From Artemisia argyi (Eukaryota; Streptophyta; Magnoliopsida; Asterales; Asteraceae), in contig CM060709.1 in the NCBI GenBank assembly GCA_030686995.1, positions 19,559,360-19,623,359 on the forward strand: a stretch of 64,000 nt of DNA, read 5' to 3'. The position numbers and the translations under genes are program-made. The stretch's first letter is position 1; each line of letters begins with the position of its first letter. Below are positions 44,605-57,356 of this stretch, in pieces. The notes beneath the pieces were generated by a model. It ran no database searches, was not told where the DNA came from, and worked only from the letters and a program-made list of their open reading frames with translations.

Positions 44605-45854
44605 CTTTAAGTCATTACAGTACTATTTTATTTGGGAATTTACTTTGTGTTGGTGGAAAATTTGTTTGAGTGACTCAAATACTTGGTTCTAAATAAGAAG
44701 AGGGCAGTAAAATACTTTATGACTTCAAACTTTTATTCGTCTGGTTATTTAAGCAAGCAGTTCATTCTTATGGTTTTTGTTAAAAGGTAACACTTCAACT
44801 TTACTGCATGTTATAATTTATAAATCATATAATTGCTTACTAATTAACTAGTTATTACTTAAATTCTAGTTTTTGGTTGGGATAAAACTTTATTAATTTA
44901 TGAGTAATTCTTTTTCTAAGGTTTAGCTTAAAATATGAATAATTATATCAAAGTATGATGATGATGACCTTTTAGGTTGCAATATAAAAGTGGCATATTT
45001 TGCTAAAGTCCTCAATGTTGATTATAAGGAGATGATCATCAAGAACTTTGCTTCAAAAAACGCTAGGATAATTGCACTTTCCGTACAATTAAATGTCTAA
45101 AAGATATTATAGCAAAAAAAAGGCTTTCTTAAGTTTAACAGAGATTGTTTGATTATGGATACTATGGGATCCTAGTAATCCTACCTAGTTGTTTAGCTCT
45201 ACGTTGTTATATTGCATGAATTTTAACCTTAAACATATTTGAATTTTAGAGTTTTAACATATTCATGTACACGTGATACGTGAGGCAGCAACAAAGTGAT
45301 GGAACGACTTTGAGAGGATGAAATCTTCTTCAAACCAACTAAATGATTTTGGTATCAAGTGTCGACTTCTTCAAATGAAATATTCAAAATATATATTTGG
45401 ACCAGAGAGGTATGGGCTAACACACTGGGCCTCAACAGGAGTAACCAGATTTCCAAAGCCCATGTAGATACAAAGTTCACCAAGAGAACTTTTTATCCAA
45501 GATTAAGAACCGTTCATTAGTTTCCACACAACCAGTTTTCGAGTCTATATATACAAAGTCCATAAATATACAATTAGTAATACTTTAGAGTTTTGATCGA
45601 TCAATTGGTCAATCACCATTCTTCATTCTTTTGGTTTTTGTTAAAAGGTAACACTTCAACTTTACTGCATGTTATAATTTATAAATCATATAATTGCTTG
45701 CTAATTTTATTACTTAAATTCTGATTTTTGGTTGGGATAAAACTTTATTAGTTTATGAGTAGATATATCGAAGTATGATGATGACCTTTTAGGTTGCAAT
45801 ATAAAAGTGGCAGATGTTGCTAAAGTACTCAATGTATATTATAAGGACGAGATG
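44605..45854. other. Spacer of duplicated blocks after copy 5
   Basis: 44605-44760 equals the 3' flank of the intact copies (CTTTAAGTCATTACAGTACT). 44760-45240 and 45340-45850 are two more copies of the AAGGTAACACTTCAACTTTA spacer block. A truncated gene start lies between them at 45235-45331. Confidence 0.65.
45235..45331 (+). pseudogene. Truncated F-box/LRR gene start (remnant 2)
   Basis: The upstream block with TGTACACGTGATACGTGAGG, ATG at 45299, codons for MERL, then TGA in place of GGA. Homology ends after AAATCTTCTT. The switch leads directly into spacer that normally lies far upstream, as expected for unequal recombination. Confidence 0.75.
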
Positions 45855-45879
45855 ATCCACCACTACAAAAAAGACTAAA

Positions 45880-46095
45880 AAGAGCGGTTAGAATGCCTTA
45901 AAAAGATCGGTGACCAACCGCTCTAACTAAGGGTGATCTATTTGAGGGAGCATATATATAGATCGGTGCAGAACCGATCTTTTTGAGACTTCAATTACAA
46001 CGGGCACCAGCAAAGAAGCGATCTATTAATGGGATTTGGCGGGTAGCACTGGACTAGTTAGATCAGTTATTAAACTTGAACCGATCTATTTGAAA
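45880..46095. repeat. Left subterminal repeats of the CACTA element
   Basis: Repeated GATCGGT/ACCGATCT and GAGCGGTT motifs, including the palindromic arrangement AGATCGGTGCAGAACCGATC at 45959-45978. In En/Spm such subterminal repeats bind the element's DNA-binding protein. Confidence 0.75.
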
Positions 46096-46679
46096 CCTGT
46101 GATTCAGAAACAATAGCACTAATATTTGATTTTTCCAGAATTTCTCCTTAATTTAATCATACAATCATACAAAAGTGCAGGCTTTTCTGGAATTGCATTC
46201 ATTACCATGTTGGAGAACATATTCAAATACAAATAACTTAGATAAAGATTCAACATTTAAGTTACAGCCCAAAACAACTTCAGTTAGATACGAGCTTAAC
46301 AAAGTGCTAGTAAGTACTAACTACTAGCCACAAATCCAAGCTGCCGAGTTTCAAATACTAAGTACAAAGTGCTACTAAGTACTAACTACTAGCCAAAAAG
46401 CAATCAAGGATGCAAAAGAGTAAAGCTCGATGACCTTTAAATCCATTCCTTATAGGGCTGTCGATATTGTTGTTGTCGTTGTTACCTGCTGTCAACATAA
46501 AAATAAACTAAATCATAATCTACAAGGATAGTTCAACACGACATCAAGAATTGTATACATTTTCGTTTACGAATATTGCTTGGATGAGATATATCATTTA
46601 TAAGTAGAGAGGTTTGGAAGTGTTTGTGTACAGTTTGCTTTTTTAATGTACAACAAATTGTTCATTTGTCTGAGCTTGT

Positions 46680-48107
46680 TCATTTGTCGTATCCTTGATA
46701 ATGGAAAACACGTCGCGGACGGTACGCCAATTGCAATACTTTAGCTTCAACATCTGGGTATCTCGTTTTTACAGTATCTCTCAACCAGTTTGAAAATGTT
46801 CGTTTGTGCTCAATTTCTAACCATTGTAGGCCTTGACGACTATTATTGCTTTTTAAAAATGACATGTGCTCGTGTATATAAGGTGCAATAGATATCATGT
46901 TCTGCAAAACTGTAAAGTGTGCTTGCTCCAAATCATGGTTGTTCGGTGTGACATCTTTGCGCCCAATCGTCCCTTTCCCTTCAAGTCTACCCTCACGTCG
47001 AGATTCAGGAACGCCGATATCTGGGATGACATCGATATAACTTGTACAAAAACTAACAACCTCCTCCGAAACATACCCTTCAACAATACTTCCTTCCGGC
47101 CGAGATCGGTTCCTTACATACCCTTTTAAGAAACCCATATATCTCTCAAATGGATACATGTAACGTAGAAATACGGGACCACAAACCTTTGTTTCTCCTA
47201 CAATATGAGATACGAGATGAACCATGATATCAAAAAATGAAGGTGGAAAGTACATCTCTAGTTCACAAAGAGTAAAAATAATATCACGTTGCCATTCATC
47301 CAACTTTTGAGGGTCAATAACTTTCGAATGAATCATGTTAAAAAACAAACAGAGCTTTGTGATTGTGTGTCGGACTCGAGTTGGCAATATTCCACGAATT
47401 GCGATTGGAATCATTTGTGTTATTAAAACATGACAATCGTGAGACTTCATACCAAACTTTAGGTCTTTCATTGACACCAACTTCTTAATGTTAGCAGAAT
47501 AACCGGATGGAACTTTAACATCATGCAAGCATTGACAAAATTTAATTTTTTCAGCCTTCGATAAGGTATAACAAGCGGACGGCAAATATGTTCTTTTATT
47601 ACCAATCTCTTGTGGAGCAAGCTCATATCTAATCCCCATCTCTACCATGTCCTTTCGAACATTAACCCCGTCTTTTGTTTTCCCTTTGATGTTTAACAAT
47701 AAGCCAATCAAACTTTCACAAACATTTTTCTCGATATGCATTACATCAAGACAATGTCGGACTTGTAAATGCTCCCAATACGGTAACTTCCAAAATATAG
47801 ACTTTTTCTTCCAAATATTCTTATTAGTTGGCGGAGCTTTATCCTTTTTTCCAAAAATAGTTTTTATATCCTTAACACGAGAGAGTGTATCACGTCCATT
47901 CAATACTCCCGCCATCCTTTTACGCTCTACATTACCGTCGAACAATTTTCTTTTTTTACGGTACCGGTGTTCGTCTGGAAGTGATCTTCGATGTCCCATA
48001 TACACAGTTTTCTTACAATTAGTCAACCACCGCGAGTGAGTGTCCTTTTCACAAACAGGACACGCCTTCTCCCTTTCCGTTCCATATCCCGACAGCCGGA
48101 AAATCAC
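46680..48107 (-). pseudogene. CACTA transposase, C-terminal half (DUF4218 region)
   Basis: An open frame continuing the transposase after the frameshift near 48090. It enters with LSGYGTEREKACPVCEKDTH and contains HCLDVMHIEKNVCESLIGLL, KSHDCHVLITQMIPIAIRGI and the DUF4218-like block CELEMYFPPSFFDIMVHLVS to VSEEVVSFCTSYI. It ends FHYQGYDK and lacks the further C-terminal domains often present in TNPD-type proteins. The methionine that opens the frame is not a true start. In CACTA elements this protein cuts at the terminal repeats; this copy could not make a continuous one. Confidence 0.88.
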
Positions 48108-49362
48108 TTATGGTACAAAAAATCATGGCAAATAACCTGAAACTCTCTTTCTTGTACGCATCATACACTTTAATGCCTTTAGACCAAAGTTTTTCCATGT
48201 CATCAATTAACGGCTCCAAATACACATCAATATCATTCCCGGGTTGTTTTGGACCCTGAATTAACAATGGCATCATGATGTATTTACGTTTCATGCATAG
48301 CCAAGGTGGAAGATTGTATATGCATAAAAGAACCGGCCAAGTGCTGTGACGACTGCTCATATTTCCGAATGGATTAATTCCATCTGAACTAAGCCCAAAC
48401 CGTATATTCCTAATCTCAGCTCCAAATTCTTCATAACGATTATCGATATGCTTCCACTGAGGAGAATCAGCCACATGTCTCATTTTCCCATCGATTTTGC
48501 GATCTTCGGCATGCCACCTCAACAACTTTGCATTCTTAGGATTTGAAAATAATTGCCTAAGTCTTGGTTTGATGGGTAAATACCACAATACTTTAGCAGC
48601 GGGGCCATTCTTTGTCACGTCATCATCAAATTCTGTTAGATTTGTATCTTTATACCTTGAAACCTTACATACAGGACATTTGTGCAAGTCTTTATACCTT
48701 TTTCTATACAATATGCAATCTCTCGGACATGCATCTATTCTTGTGACTTCCAATCCCAATGGACACATCAATTTTTTGGCTTTATACGTAGAAGTGGGAA
48801 ACTCATTGTCTTTAGGTAACATTTTATTTACTAACTCTAATATTTTATTGAAACATACATCACTCACGCCATATTCTGCTTTTATGGTCAATAAATGCAA
48901 CACGGCTGAAAGTTTGGTAAAATTCGTACAACCGGTATACAATGGTTTTTCTGATTCGATAAACAATTGTTGTAACTTCTCCGCATCGATTTCTGTATTA
49001 TGTTCCGCATCATGTAACATGTCACTAATATTTTGATTATTATTACCGCAAATATCATCACCGCTATCATCGTTATTATTGACATTACACTTTGAAACAA
49101 CATTATCACAATCACTTTTTGCTTCACCATGAATGTTCCAACACGTGTAGTTATCAGTAAACCCTTGTTGAAACAAATGGTCTCTAATCGTATCAATATC
49201 ATCATGACAAACAAAATTTTGACAGTGTTTACACGGACATGAAATTCGAGCTTTTCCTGTCTTTGCTTGATGATCCTCAGCATGTTTAATAAACTCAGAC
49301 AACCCTTTGATGTATTCAGGGCTAGCACGTTCTGAATCGTACATCCACTTCCAATGTTCCAT
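48049..49362 (-). pseudogene. CACTA transposase, N-terminal half (TNPD/TNP2)
   Basis: It starts MEHWKWMYDSERASPEYIKG, the transposase-associated domain with CPCKHCQN and DTIRDHLFQQGF (about residues 3-80). After an acidic, low-complexity linker comes the TNP2 core (LYRKRYKDLHKCPVCKVSRY, then FGLSSDGINPFGNMSSRHS, VYLEPLIDDMEKLW). The frame is lost after AMIFCTISDFPA and ends 437 codons in, overlapping the next frame by 59 bp, which indicates a small deletion in this copy. The ATG is the natural start of the family protein. Confidence 0.9.
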
Positions 49363-49452
49363 CTGGAATATACAAATTTATATTTTTAATAAGATGCATA
49401 CATGATGTAATAACATATATGAGACTAGTTCCAAGCCGTCAATCCTAACCCA

Positions 49453-49660
49453 CCTTTTAAATATTTAGTCTCATATGTGAATACGTATTATAAGTCGAGT
49501 ATTATTGAAGAAAAATCGGCAGCATTTCCCCTTAACTCCTCAAGTATGCGCATAAAACGCAAACTCATAGGAGTAGGGAAAATGATGTCGATTTTTCTCA
49601 AATAATACTCGATCTCATAATACGTAATCACATCCTAAATGAGATAAAATATTTAAAAAG
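49453..49660. repeat. About 90-bp inverted repeat upstream of the CACTA transposase
   Basis: The left arm (CCTTTTAAATATTTAGTCTC ... GAAAAATCGGCAGCATTTCC) and the right arm (GGGAAAATGATGTCGATTTT ... AAATATTTAAAAAG) pair over about 90 bp with scattered mismatches around a short loop near 49546-49568. It lies about 100 bp before the transposase start, so it may affect the element's own transcript. Confidence 0.7.
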
Positions 49661-50184
49661 CAGTCCCAAATGGGGACAATCCGAAACTAACCTCTATTAG
49701 GTTAATTTCGAACGGGTATTAAACTAAGGGGATATCAATTTAACTTAATTTATACTAAGTGCCTAAATATTTGTTACCATGAAATATGTTGTTAATATGC
49801 GGTTAGCTTAGAAGTTGAGTTAGTTACCTTACTTCAACGAGTCAATATTAGCTAGGTATCAACGTGACTCATAGAAAATTCTTCGAGGAAGCCTATATAA
49901 ACAAACCAAAACCATCGAAATCAACAAACAAATCTAAGCTTCGAACAAACACAAATTTACTCATAGATGAATTTCTTGTTATAAAATAAAAGAGAGAAAT
50001 AGTAAACATAGTTATAACATTAAGTACCTTTAAAATTGAGACAATATAGATACTTGAAATAGAAGATTTTTTTGAAGCATTTATTGCATTTTTTTGGGAG
50101 AATTTATTGAGTTTATTTGGATGTATTGTTGAAAATATGAAACATCTAGCAATAATGTCTGCTGATAGGAAGCCGTTACTGTAG

Positions 50185-50425
50185 CAGGTTCAAATAGATC
50201 GGTTATTAAGAAAAAACCGATCTATTTAAAGAAAACGTGGATACAACTATGTTGCATTGGAGTTTGTGGTATATAAATAGATCGGTTGATACAAAAAGAC
50301 CGATCTAATTATATTTAAAATTAGTTAGAGCAGTTTTATCTTAATAACCGATCTATTTATTACCTCTCCCCTTCTTTTTCGTTAATTAGATCAGGTTTTA
50401 GCAAAACCGCTCTATTTAAGGTGAT
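50185..50425. repeat. Right subterminal repeats of the CACTA element
   Basis: Several AGATCGGTT and AACCGATCT units, some in palindromic pairs (about 50193-50220 and 50280-50308), and ACCGCTCTATTTAAGG near the end. Confidence 0.75.
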
Positions 50426-50453
50426 CTATTTAAGCTTTTGTGTAGTAGTGATC

Positions 50454-50863
50454 ATCAAGAACTTTGCTTTATTATGTTTGACTGAGATTGTTTGATTACG
50501 GATACTATGTGATCTTATCTAGTTGTTTAGTTCTACGCTGTTATATTGCATGAATTTTAGTTGAACATTATGCCATACTTGAGAGTGAATTAGAGATCAT
50601 CATTAAACAACTTAACAGATGATATCAACGAGTCTTTATCTTATAAGCACAAGCATTAAGTTATCCTTCAAAGCTTTTACTCTCATTTATGAAGTATTAT
50701 GTTCATAGCGTAGCGTATAAGGGTGCGTGTCTTACCTAAACATGCATGTTTATGAGCATGCCACTAGTAGTTTAGTATTACCAAAATCTAATGCCACATT
50801 TTGTTTGTGCTTCTGCATAAAGAGGAAAAAACTCACAATCGATGCCACATTTTGTTCTTAGTT
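50454..50863. other. Array spacer between CACTA and copia elements
   Basis: It matches the spacer near 42415-42780 (GACTGAGATTGTTTGATTAC and GAGTGAATTAGAGATCA), so it is duplicated array DNA. No gene. Confidence 0.6.
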
Positions 50864-50868
50864 CTTTA

Positions 50869-50959
50869 TGTTAAATGTTACGTATAACCATTAATAAGTA
50901 AATGTCTAGGATCGAACCCGAGACCTCGGGATTGCACACTTTACAAACAAGAATAATGT

Positions 50960-51044
<85 letters not shown>

Positions 51045-51665
51045 TGTATCGAATATATATATTTATAACACTTAATGGACTAAACGGTCGTTAGTTATTA
51101 ACCGTATGGACTAACTATCGTTAAATAAGAAAGATAAGGACTAGAGTGTAACTTGGGTGTCAAGAAGGATCTAGAATCCCTTGGGGGATGCTATGGCTGG
51201 TCGAAGCCCACTTAAGGGTCGACCCAAGCCTTGCTTGATCATCAAGAAATCACCTAGTATAAATACAAGGCCTTGGGGTTAAACCTAAACATCTTTTGTG
51301 CACACACTCTAACCCTAAAATCTTGTTTTCTTTCTCTTCTTGTGGCCGATCGGTTCCCCCCTCCTCTTAGGGTTCTTGGATCGATTTTCCATAAGCAAAA
51401 ACATTAGTGTTTTGTTTACTTGCAACAAACCTTTATTCGTTGGTAGTTTGTGTGTACAAGAACGAGGTAATTACTTACTTTAGTAATTATCAAGAGATCG
51501 ATAAACAAAACGGTAAGGGGTTTATCATTGATCTAATTGTACAAGAATCAAGGTTTATTTGAAGTGCATCGGGTACGTTTACTATTTATGTTTTAGTTAA
51601 TATTTATGTGTTATACTTGATCCTAGCTTCCGCAATACGTGCTATTTGATTGTCAAACTCTAACA
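50869..51665 (+). mobile_element. 5' LTR of the copia element
   Basis: 797 bp, TGTTAAATGTTACG to CTCTAACA. It holds a (TA)n at about 50963-51041, much longer than in the 3' LTR, and a TATA box in AGTATAAATACAAGG near 51257, likely the start region of the element's transcript. Confidence 0.93.
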
Positions 51666-51680
51666 GTGGCATCACGAGCC
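51666..51680 (+). promoter_or_regulatory. Copia primer-binding site
   Basis: GTGGCATCACGAGCC follows the 5' LTR directly; an imperfect version of the initiator-Met tRNA primer site. Confidence 0.6.
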
Positions 51681-53288
51681 ATGTATAACATGTAATTGAT
51701 TACTAAAACGTAATAAAAACCGGATCTTTAATTGTTTTAGATACATGTTTTTTTGATCTAGGGTTTTTTCCTATTTTTTTCTTCTAAAAATTTCGAAACC
51801 CTAACCCTAATTTTGGGGGGGGGGGTCGATTTTCCCATGAAACCCTAATTAGGGTTTTGCGGTTTTCTTGATTATGTATAATCACTAGAAACCCTAGGTC
51901 ATTAACCGGTTAATTGAACGTATCTTGTGACCTAATTGCTAATTGTTAGGTTTTAATCCGTGACTTACATGCATGTTCGTCATGGATCTTGTTTGTTTAT
52001 CACATGTTTAGATAGATCTTAAATTGGGGAAGACTCCAATACATAGTAAAATCAACTTTATATGCTATGTGGTGTGTTTTTAGCTTTGGCCTACGCAATT
52101 GATTCGTCAATGTATGTGACTCACCTCCATCAAGAGGGGAAGGCCTTAGTTGATTACATGCATTATTATACCTAGAATTGATTTTATTAGGATCTTTTCT
52201 AATATGGATTGCATGTGGCTAATTGTTTCACTTATTTATTATTGTTTGTTTGATTTTCTTTGATACTTGTTTTATTGTTTTTTAGTTGGACTTGATGTAA
52301 GCAATAAAAGGGTTGTTTTCATAAAGAAAATTAATACGGACTAATAATTGTGAAACCCTAAAGTGATAAAGTAAGAATCTTGCAAAGGTCTTATTGACAA
52401 TCGTGGTCCGATTCGCACGGTAATCAGCTCCCAGTCGAGACTAGCAAAATTCAAACTTTATTACTATTTTGAGATTGAATCCATAAACTTTTGCTTGAAT
52501 GATGTTTTGTGCAAATATGCTTTTAAAATTAAGTCTTTTAAGATGATATTCATAACCGTGATTTGAAGGCTTAGAAAAGAGCCTTAGAGTCTACCTTGGT
52601 TATCACAATCTTGAATATGTCTTAAACGAATTACTTTTAAAATCATATGTTGTAGAAAGTCATCTTAGGGTTTTGGCATAAACCTCAAGTAAAACTTTGT
52701 GTATTAATTTCAGGAATCGGACATAAAAAGTTTTTATGAAAACTTATGTTATAAAGATGAGTGCATGCATCTTTGTACATAATTTTGATTGACATATCAA
52801 AAAATAATACCCTTAAAATTTAAGTTACGTGCCATCTACCTATAAGAAACACTTGGAATTTTAATTTAGTAAACGTGAGACCTAGGCTAAATTACTATAA
52901 CAAGGTAAAATTCTTTTAACGCGTGAGACCATAATTGTAATTTTACAGTTTCTAAGGTAGATGACTTAATTAAGTTGTGCGTGAGACCTAGAACTTAAGG
53001 CATGAGATGAGATAAAACATGCTTACAAAGGCAAATTGATGAATCAATTTGATGTAAATCCCATAATGATCTAGGAATTGGAAATCTTGTTTGCCAATTA
53101 TTGTTCGACAGATTACTATCTTTTGTACTTTTACCACTAGCAGATCAACTGATGTGGTGAAACTATGTAAAGATAGATCCTAGATTTTCAAGAAAATTAG
53201 TTGGTTATATGAATATAGCCTTGGGTATTTTATTTTCTTGAAGATATTGATTATCGAAAATACTAATATTTGAACTTTATCTGTAGAT
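51681..53288 (+). other. Copia 5' leader, non-coding
   Basis: About 1.6 kb without open frames, between the primer site and the gag ATG; it includes a G-run at 51816-51825. It is similar in layout to the leader at 1-773. Confidence 0.6.
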
Positions 53289-56200
53289 ATGGCTCAACCC
53301 GATAACCAAACTGTGATTAATGCTTTCAAGAGTCATCTTGAGAGAGATAAATTGACTGGAAAGAATTTCAATGACTGGTACCGTTCGCTCAGAATTGTCT
53401 TGAGGGCGTCTGGTAAGATTGATTATGTGACCGAGGAATGCCCTGCTGAACCTGCTGCTACGGCAACACCAGAAGCAAAGGCAGAATGGAAGGTGACAAA
53501 TGCTAAGTACAATGAGGTTGCTTGTTTAATGCTCACTAGCATGAGTGCTCAATTACAAAAGAAGTATGAGTACTCGTCTCCTAAGAATATGCTTGATAAC
53601 CTCAGGCAGTCTTATGAGAAGTCACCTGCAGTTGAATTGTATGATGAACTTGACAAGCTACACAACTGCAAGCATGGTGATGGTAAACCAGTAGCCGATT
53701 ATGTGGATGAGATGAAGGATTCCTTTGATCAACTTCACAGAATTGGTTTTGGTTACCCCGAGAATGTGCAAGTGCACTTGATCAACAGATCCCTTAACAA
53801 GGATTTTGCTGGTTTTGTTTAGAACTTCAACATGCATTGCTCGGGGAAGACAGTCCCAGAATTACTCACATTGCTTGTTGATTATGAAAAAAGTCTACCA
53901 GCCAAGGTCAAGACTCCCACCCCACAAGTGTTGGCAATTCATGGGGGGAGAATCCAGAAGAAATCGCATGTGAACAAAGGCAAAGGTAAAGGTGATAAAG
54001 GCAAGCAGGTCATGGCCTATCAACCTCAACCCAAGATGAAACAACATCAGCCTAAGCAGAACAAGGTGAATCCGCCAAACAAGAAGGATCAGGCTTGTCA
54101 CCATTGTCATGAAAAGGGTCATTGGAAGCGCAATTGCCCTCTCTACATTCAGGACTTGCGACTCAAGAAGCAGGGGAATGATGCTGGTAACCCCAGCACA
54201 TTAGGTGCGTTCTTTATGATTGAATTATTCACTCTTACTCCTAAATTGAATTCATGGGTATATGATACTGGATGTGGCATTCATATCTGCAATACCATGC
54301 AGGGGTTTAGAGTTGAGAGAAAGCTGGCCTATGGACAACAATTCTTGCACGTTGGTAACGGAGCGCATGCAGGAGTTGAAGCTATAGGAGTTTTTAATTT
54401 AGTGTTGCCTTCGGGCCTAGTACTATCTTTAAATAATTGTCATTATGCACCGTCAATTGTTAGAGGTGTAATTTCATTTTCATGTTTGTTGAACCAAGGT
54501 TTTCATCATACTATTTCAAGCAATGGAATTTCGGTTTCTTTAAATAATGTTTTTTATTTTAATGCTATTGTTGTGAATGGTGTATTTGAAATTGATATGA
54601 ACGATAATGATAATGCTTTTGTTACAAATAATTCAATGTATAGCATCAACAATAAGAGAATCAAGAAAGGTCTGGATTCGTCTTATCTTTGGCATTGTCG
54701 ACTTGCTCACATTGGCAAAGATCGCATGAAAAAGCTGCAACATGATGGGCTTTTAGATAAGATCAATGATGAATCATTTGATAAATGCGAATCTTGCATT
54801 GCTGGGAAGATGACTAAGAAACCCTTTAAAAATAGGATTGAAAGGGCTAATGATCTACTTGGTCTTATTCACACAGATGTGTGTGGACCACTTAGACATG
54901 TGTCAAGGAGGGGTGCTAGCTACTTCTTAACATTTACGGATGATTACAGCCGTTATGGTTATGTTTATTTACTTAAACATAAACATGAGGTGTTTGAAAC
55001 ATTCAAAGTGTTTAAAGCAGAAGTAGAGTTGCAACTTGGAAAGAAGATTAAAGCTCTTCGATCCGATAGAGGTGGTGAATACCTGAGTCAGTAGTTCATA
55101 GATTATCTAGCAAAGGAGGGAATTGTCCAGCACCTTACTTCTCCATATACTCCACAACAAAATGGTGTATCTGAAAGAAGGAATCGTACATTGCAAGACA
55201 TGATACGATCTATGTTTAATCTAACAACTCTTCCTTTCTCGTTTTGGGATTATGCCTAAGAATCTGCGGTTCGTATTCTAAATATGGTTCGAACAAAGAA
55301 GGTTGATAAGACACCATATGAGGTATGGACTGGAAAAGCTCCTAACCTGTCTTATCTTAAGGTCTGGGGTTGTGAGGCGTATGTTAAACGTGACTCAGCA
55401 GACAAACTCCAACAAAGATCTGTGAAGTGCATCTTCGTAGGATACCCTAAGGAAACTATGGGATACTACTTTTATTACCCACCTGAAAACAAAGTATTTG
55501 TTCCAAGGTATGGAGACTTTCTTGAAAGAGAGCTCATATCTCAAGAATTCAGTGGGAGAATATATGACCTGGAAGATGGTCAAGAAAATGTAGAACCTTC
55601 TGAAAACACTAACCAACTTCCGGTAGAACCTGAAAGTTTAGGTCCTCCACCTGAAGTTGAAGTGATTCCCATTCGTAGGTCAACAAGACCAGTAAAAGCT
55701 CCTACTCGTCTATGTCTTAATGTAGAGAGTGATGAGTATATACTGGGTGATCTTGATGAGCCTACAAGTTATAAAGCTGCCATGAATGGTCCTGAAAAGG
55801 CCAAATGGAAAGAAGCTATGGATGGGGAAATGCAATCCATGGAAGACAATGATGTCTGGGAAGAAGTAGACCTACCTCCGGGTGCCAAACTAGTTGGGAG
55901 TAAATGGCTCTACAAGAAAAAGACTGACATGGATGGTGTTGTACACACCTATAAGGCCCGTTGTGTAGCTAAAGGCTATACACAAACTTTTGGTGTTGAC
56001 TATGAGGAGACCTTTTCTCCTGTAGCTGACATAAGGGCAATTAGGATTCTTATAGCCATAGCCGCTTACTATGACTATGAGATTTGGCAAATGGATGTAA
56101 AAACCGCCTTCTTAAATGGTCGCCTAGATGAAGACATCTATATGGCGCAGCCTGAGGGGTATGTAAATCCAAAATTCCCAAATCGTGTATGCAAGCTTAA

Positions 56201-57356
56201 AAGATCCATTTATGGATTGAAGCAAGCATCACGACCATGGAATAAGAGATTTGATGGTGAAATTAAAAAGTATGGATTCACTAAAAATCTTGATGAGCCA
56301 TGTGCATATCACAAAGTTAGTGGGAGTAATGTAATTTTCCTTATACTATATGTCGATGACATATTGATCATGGGGAACGACATTCCAAGTTTACAAAAGG
56401 TTAAGGAATATCTTGGAAGTTGTTTTTCTATGAAAGATTTAGGGGAAGCTGCATTTATTCTGGGAATCAAGATATATAGAGATAGATCTCAGTGATTAAT
56501 AGGATTAAGCCAAAGTGCTTACATTGATAAAATACTGAAAAGATTCAGTATGCAAAATTCCAAGAAAGGATATTTGCCGATGCAAGAGCAACATGGCTTG
56601 AGCAACAAGGTTTGTGCTTCAACACCTGCAGAGGTGCAACGCATGAAAAGAGTCCCTTATGCTTCGGCTGTGGGATCTATTATGTATGCGGTGAAAAGTA
56701 CAAGACCTGATGTAGCGTTTGCTCAGAATTTAACCAGTCGATATCAGCAAAATCCAGGTGTAGCTCACTGGACTGCTGTTAAGAATATTCTTAAGTACCT
56801 TAGGGCTACTAAGGATATGTTTTTGGTTTATGGGGGAAATCCATCGGCAGAACTTGATGTTACAGGTTACTGCGATGCTTCTTGGAAAGGTGATAAGGAT
56901 GATATGAAGTCTCAGACGGGTTATGTCTTTGTCATTAATGGAGGAGCAGTGGATTAGAGGAGCAGAAAGCAGAGTGTACTAGCGATGTCTGCTACAGAAA
57001 GTGAGTATATAGCTGCTTCAGAAGCTGCAATGGAAACTGTTTGGATTAGGAAGTTTGTCTCAGGGCTTGGAGTTATGCCTTCGATTCAAAGACCTATTAA
57101 AATGTATTGTGACAATTCAGCTGCAATTACATTTGCCAATGAGCCTGGAATCATGAAAGGCACCAGACATTTCCAGATTAAGCATCACTATGTTCGAGAA
57201 CAAGTCGAAATAGGTGAAATCGAAATGCTCAAAGTTCACACAGATGATAACTTGGCAGATCAATTAACAAAGCCTCTACCTGGCACTAAGCTTTACAAGC
57301 ATGCTGAAGGTGTAGGACTTAGATTAGCTGAAAGTTTCATGCCCATTTGTGATTAG
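53289..57356 (+). pseudogene. Copia gag-pol polyprotein with five in-frame stops
   Basis: One frame of 1355 codons plus its stop, without any frameshift, interrupted at 53820 (TAG), 55092 (TAG), 55257 (TAA), 56493 (TGA) and 56955 (TAG). Gag starts MAQPDNQTVINAFKSHLERD. The zinc knuckle CHHCHEKGHWKRNC is at about 54094-54135. The protease has WVYDTGCGIHICN. The integrase has the LWHCRLAHIGKDRM zinc region, HTDVCGP, LRSDRGGEYLS and TPQQNGVSERRNRTL, so D, D and E are all retained. The reverse transcriptase has LYVDDILIMGND; the RNase H has CDASWKGDKDDMKSQTGY and LAMSATESEYIAASEAAMET. The natural end is LRLAESFMPICD. All domains are recognisable, yet no full product can be made without readthrough. 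Two stops replace expected Trp codons, and others plausibly replace Gln. Confidence 0.93.

Larger units (their letters stand above)
45858..50450 (-). mobile_element. CACTA (En/Spm) DNA transposon with 3-bp TSD
   Basis: The ends are CACCACTACAAAAAAG (left) and, reverse-complemented, CACTACTACACAAAAG (right), flanked by ATC on both sides (45855-45857, 50451-50453). The paralogous spacer at 45031-45050 shows the empty site GATGATCATCAAG. Both ends carry subterminal repeats of the AGATCGGTT/AACCGATCT type. The 4.6 kb interior encodes a broken TNPD-type transposase on the minus strand; no TNPA-like gene is visible. Confidence 0.93.

Noticed and set aside
51816..51825. G-run as a quadruplex or regulatory site in the copia leader
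   Set aside because: A single run of G cannot by itself form a quadruplex and nothing else supports a role.
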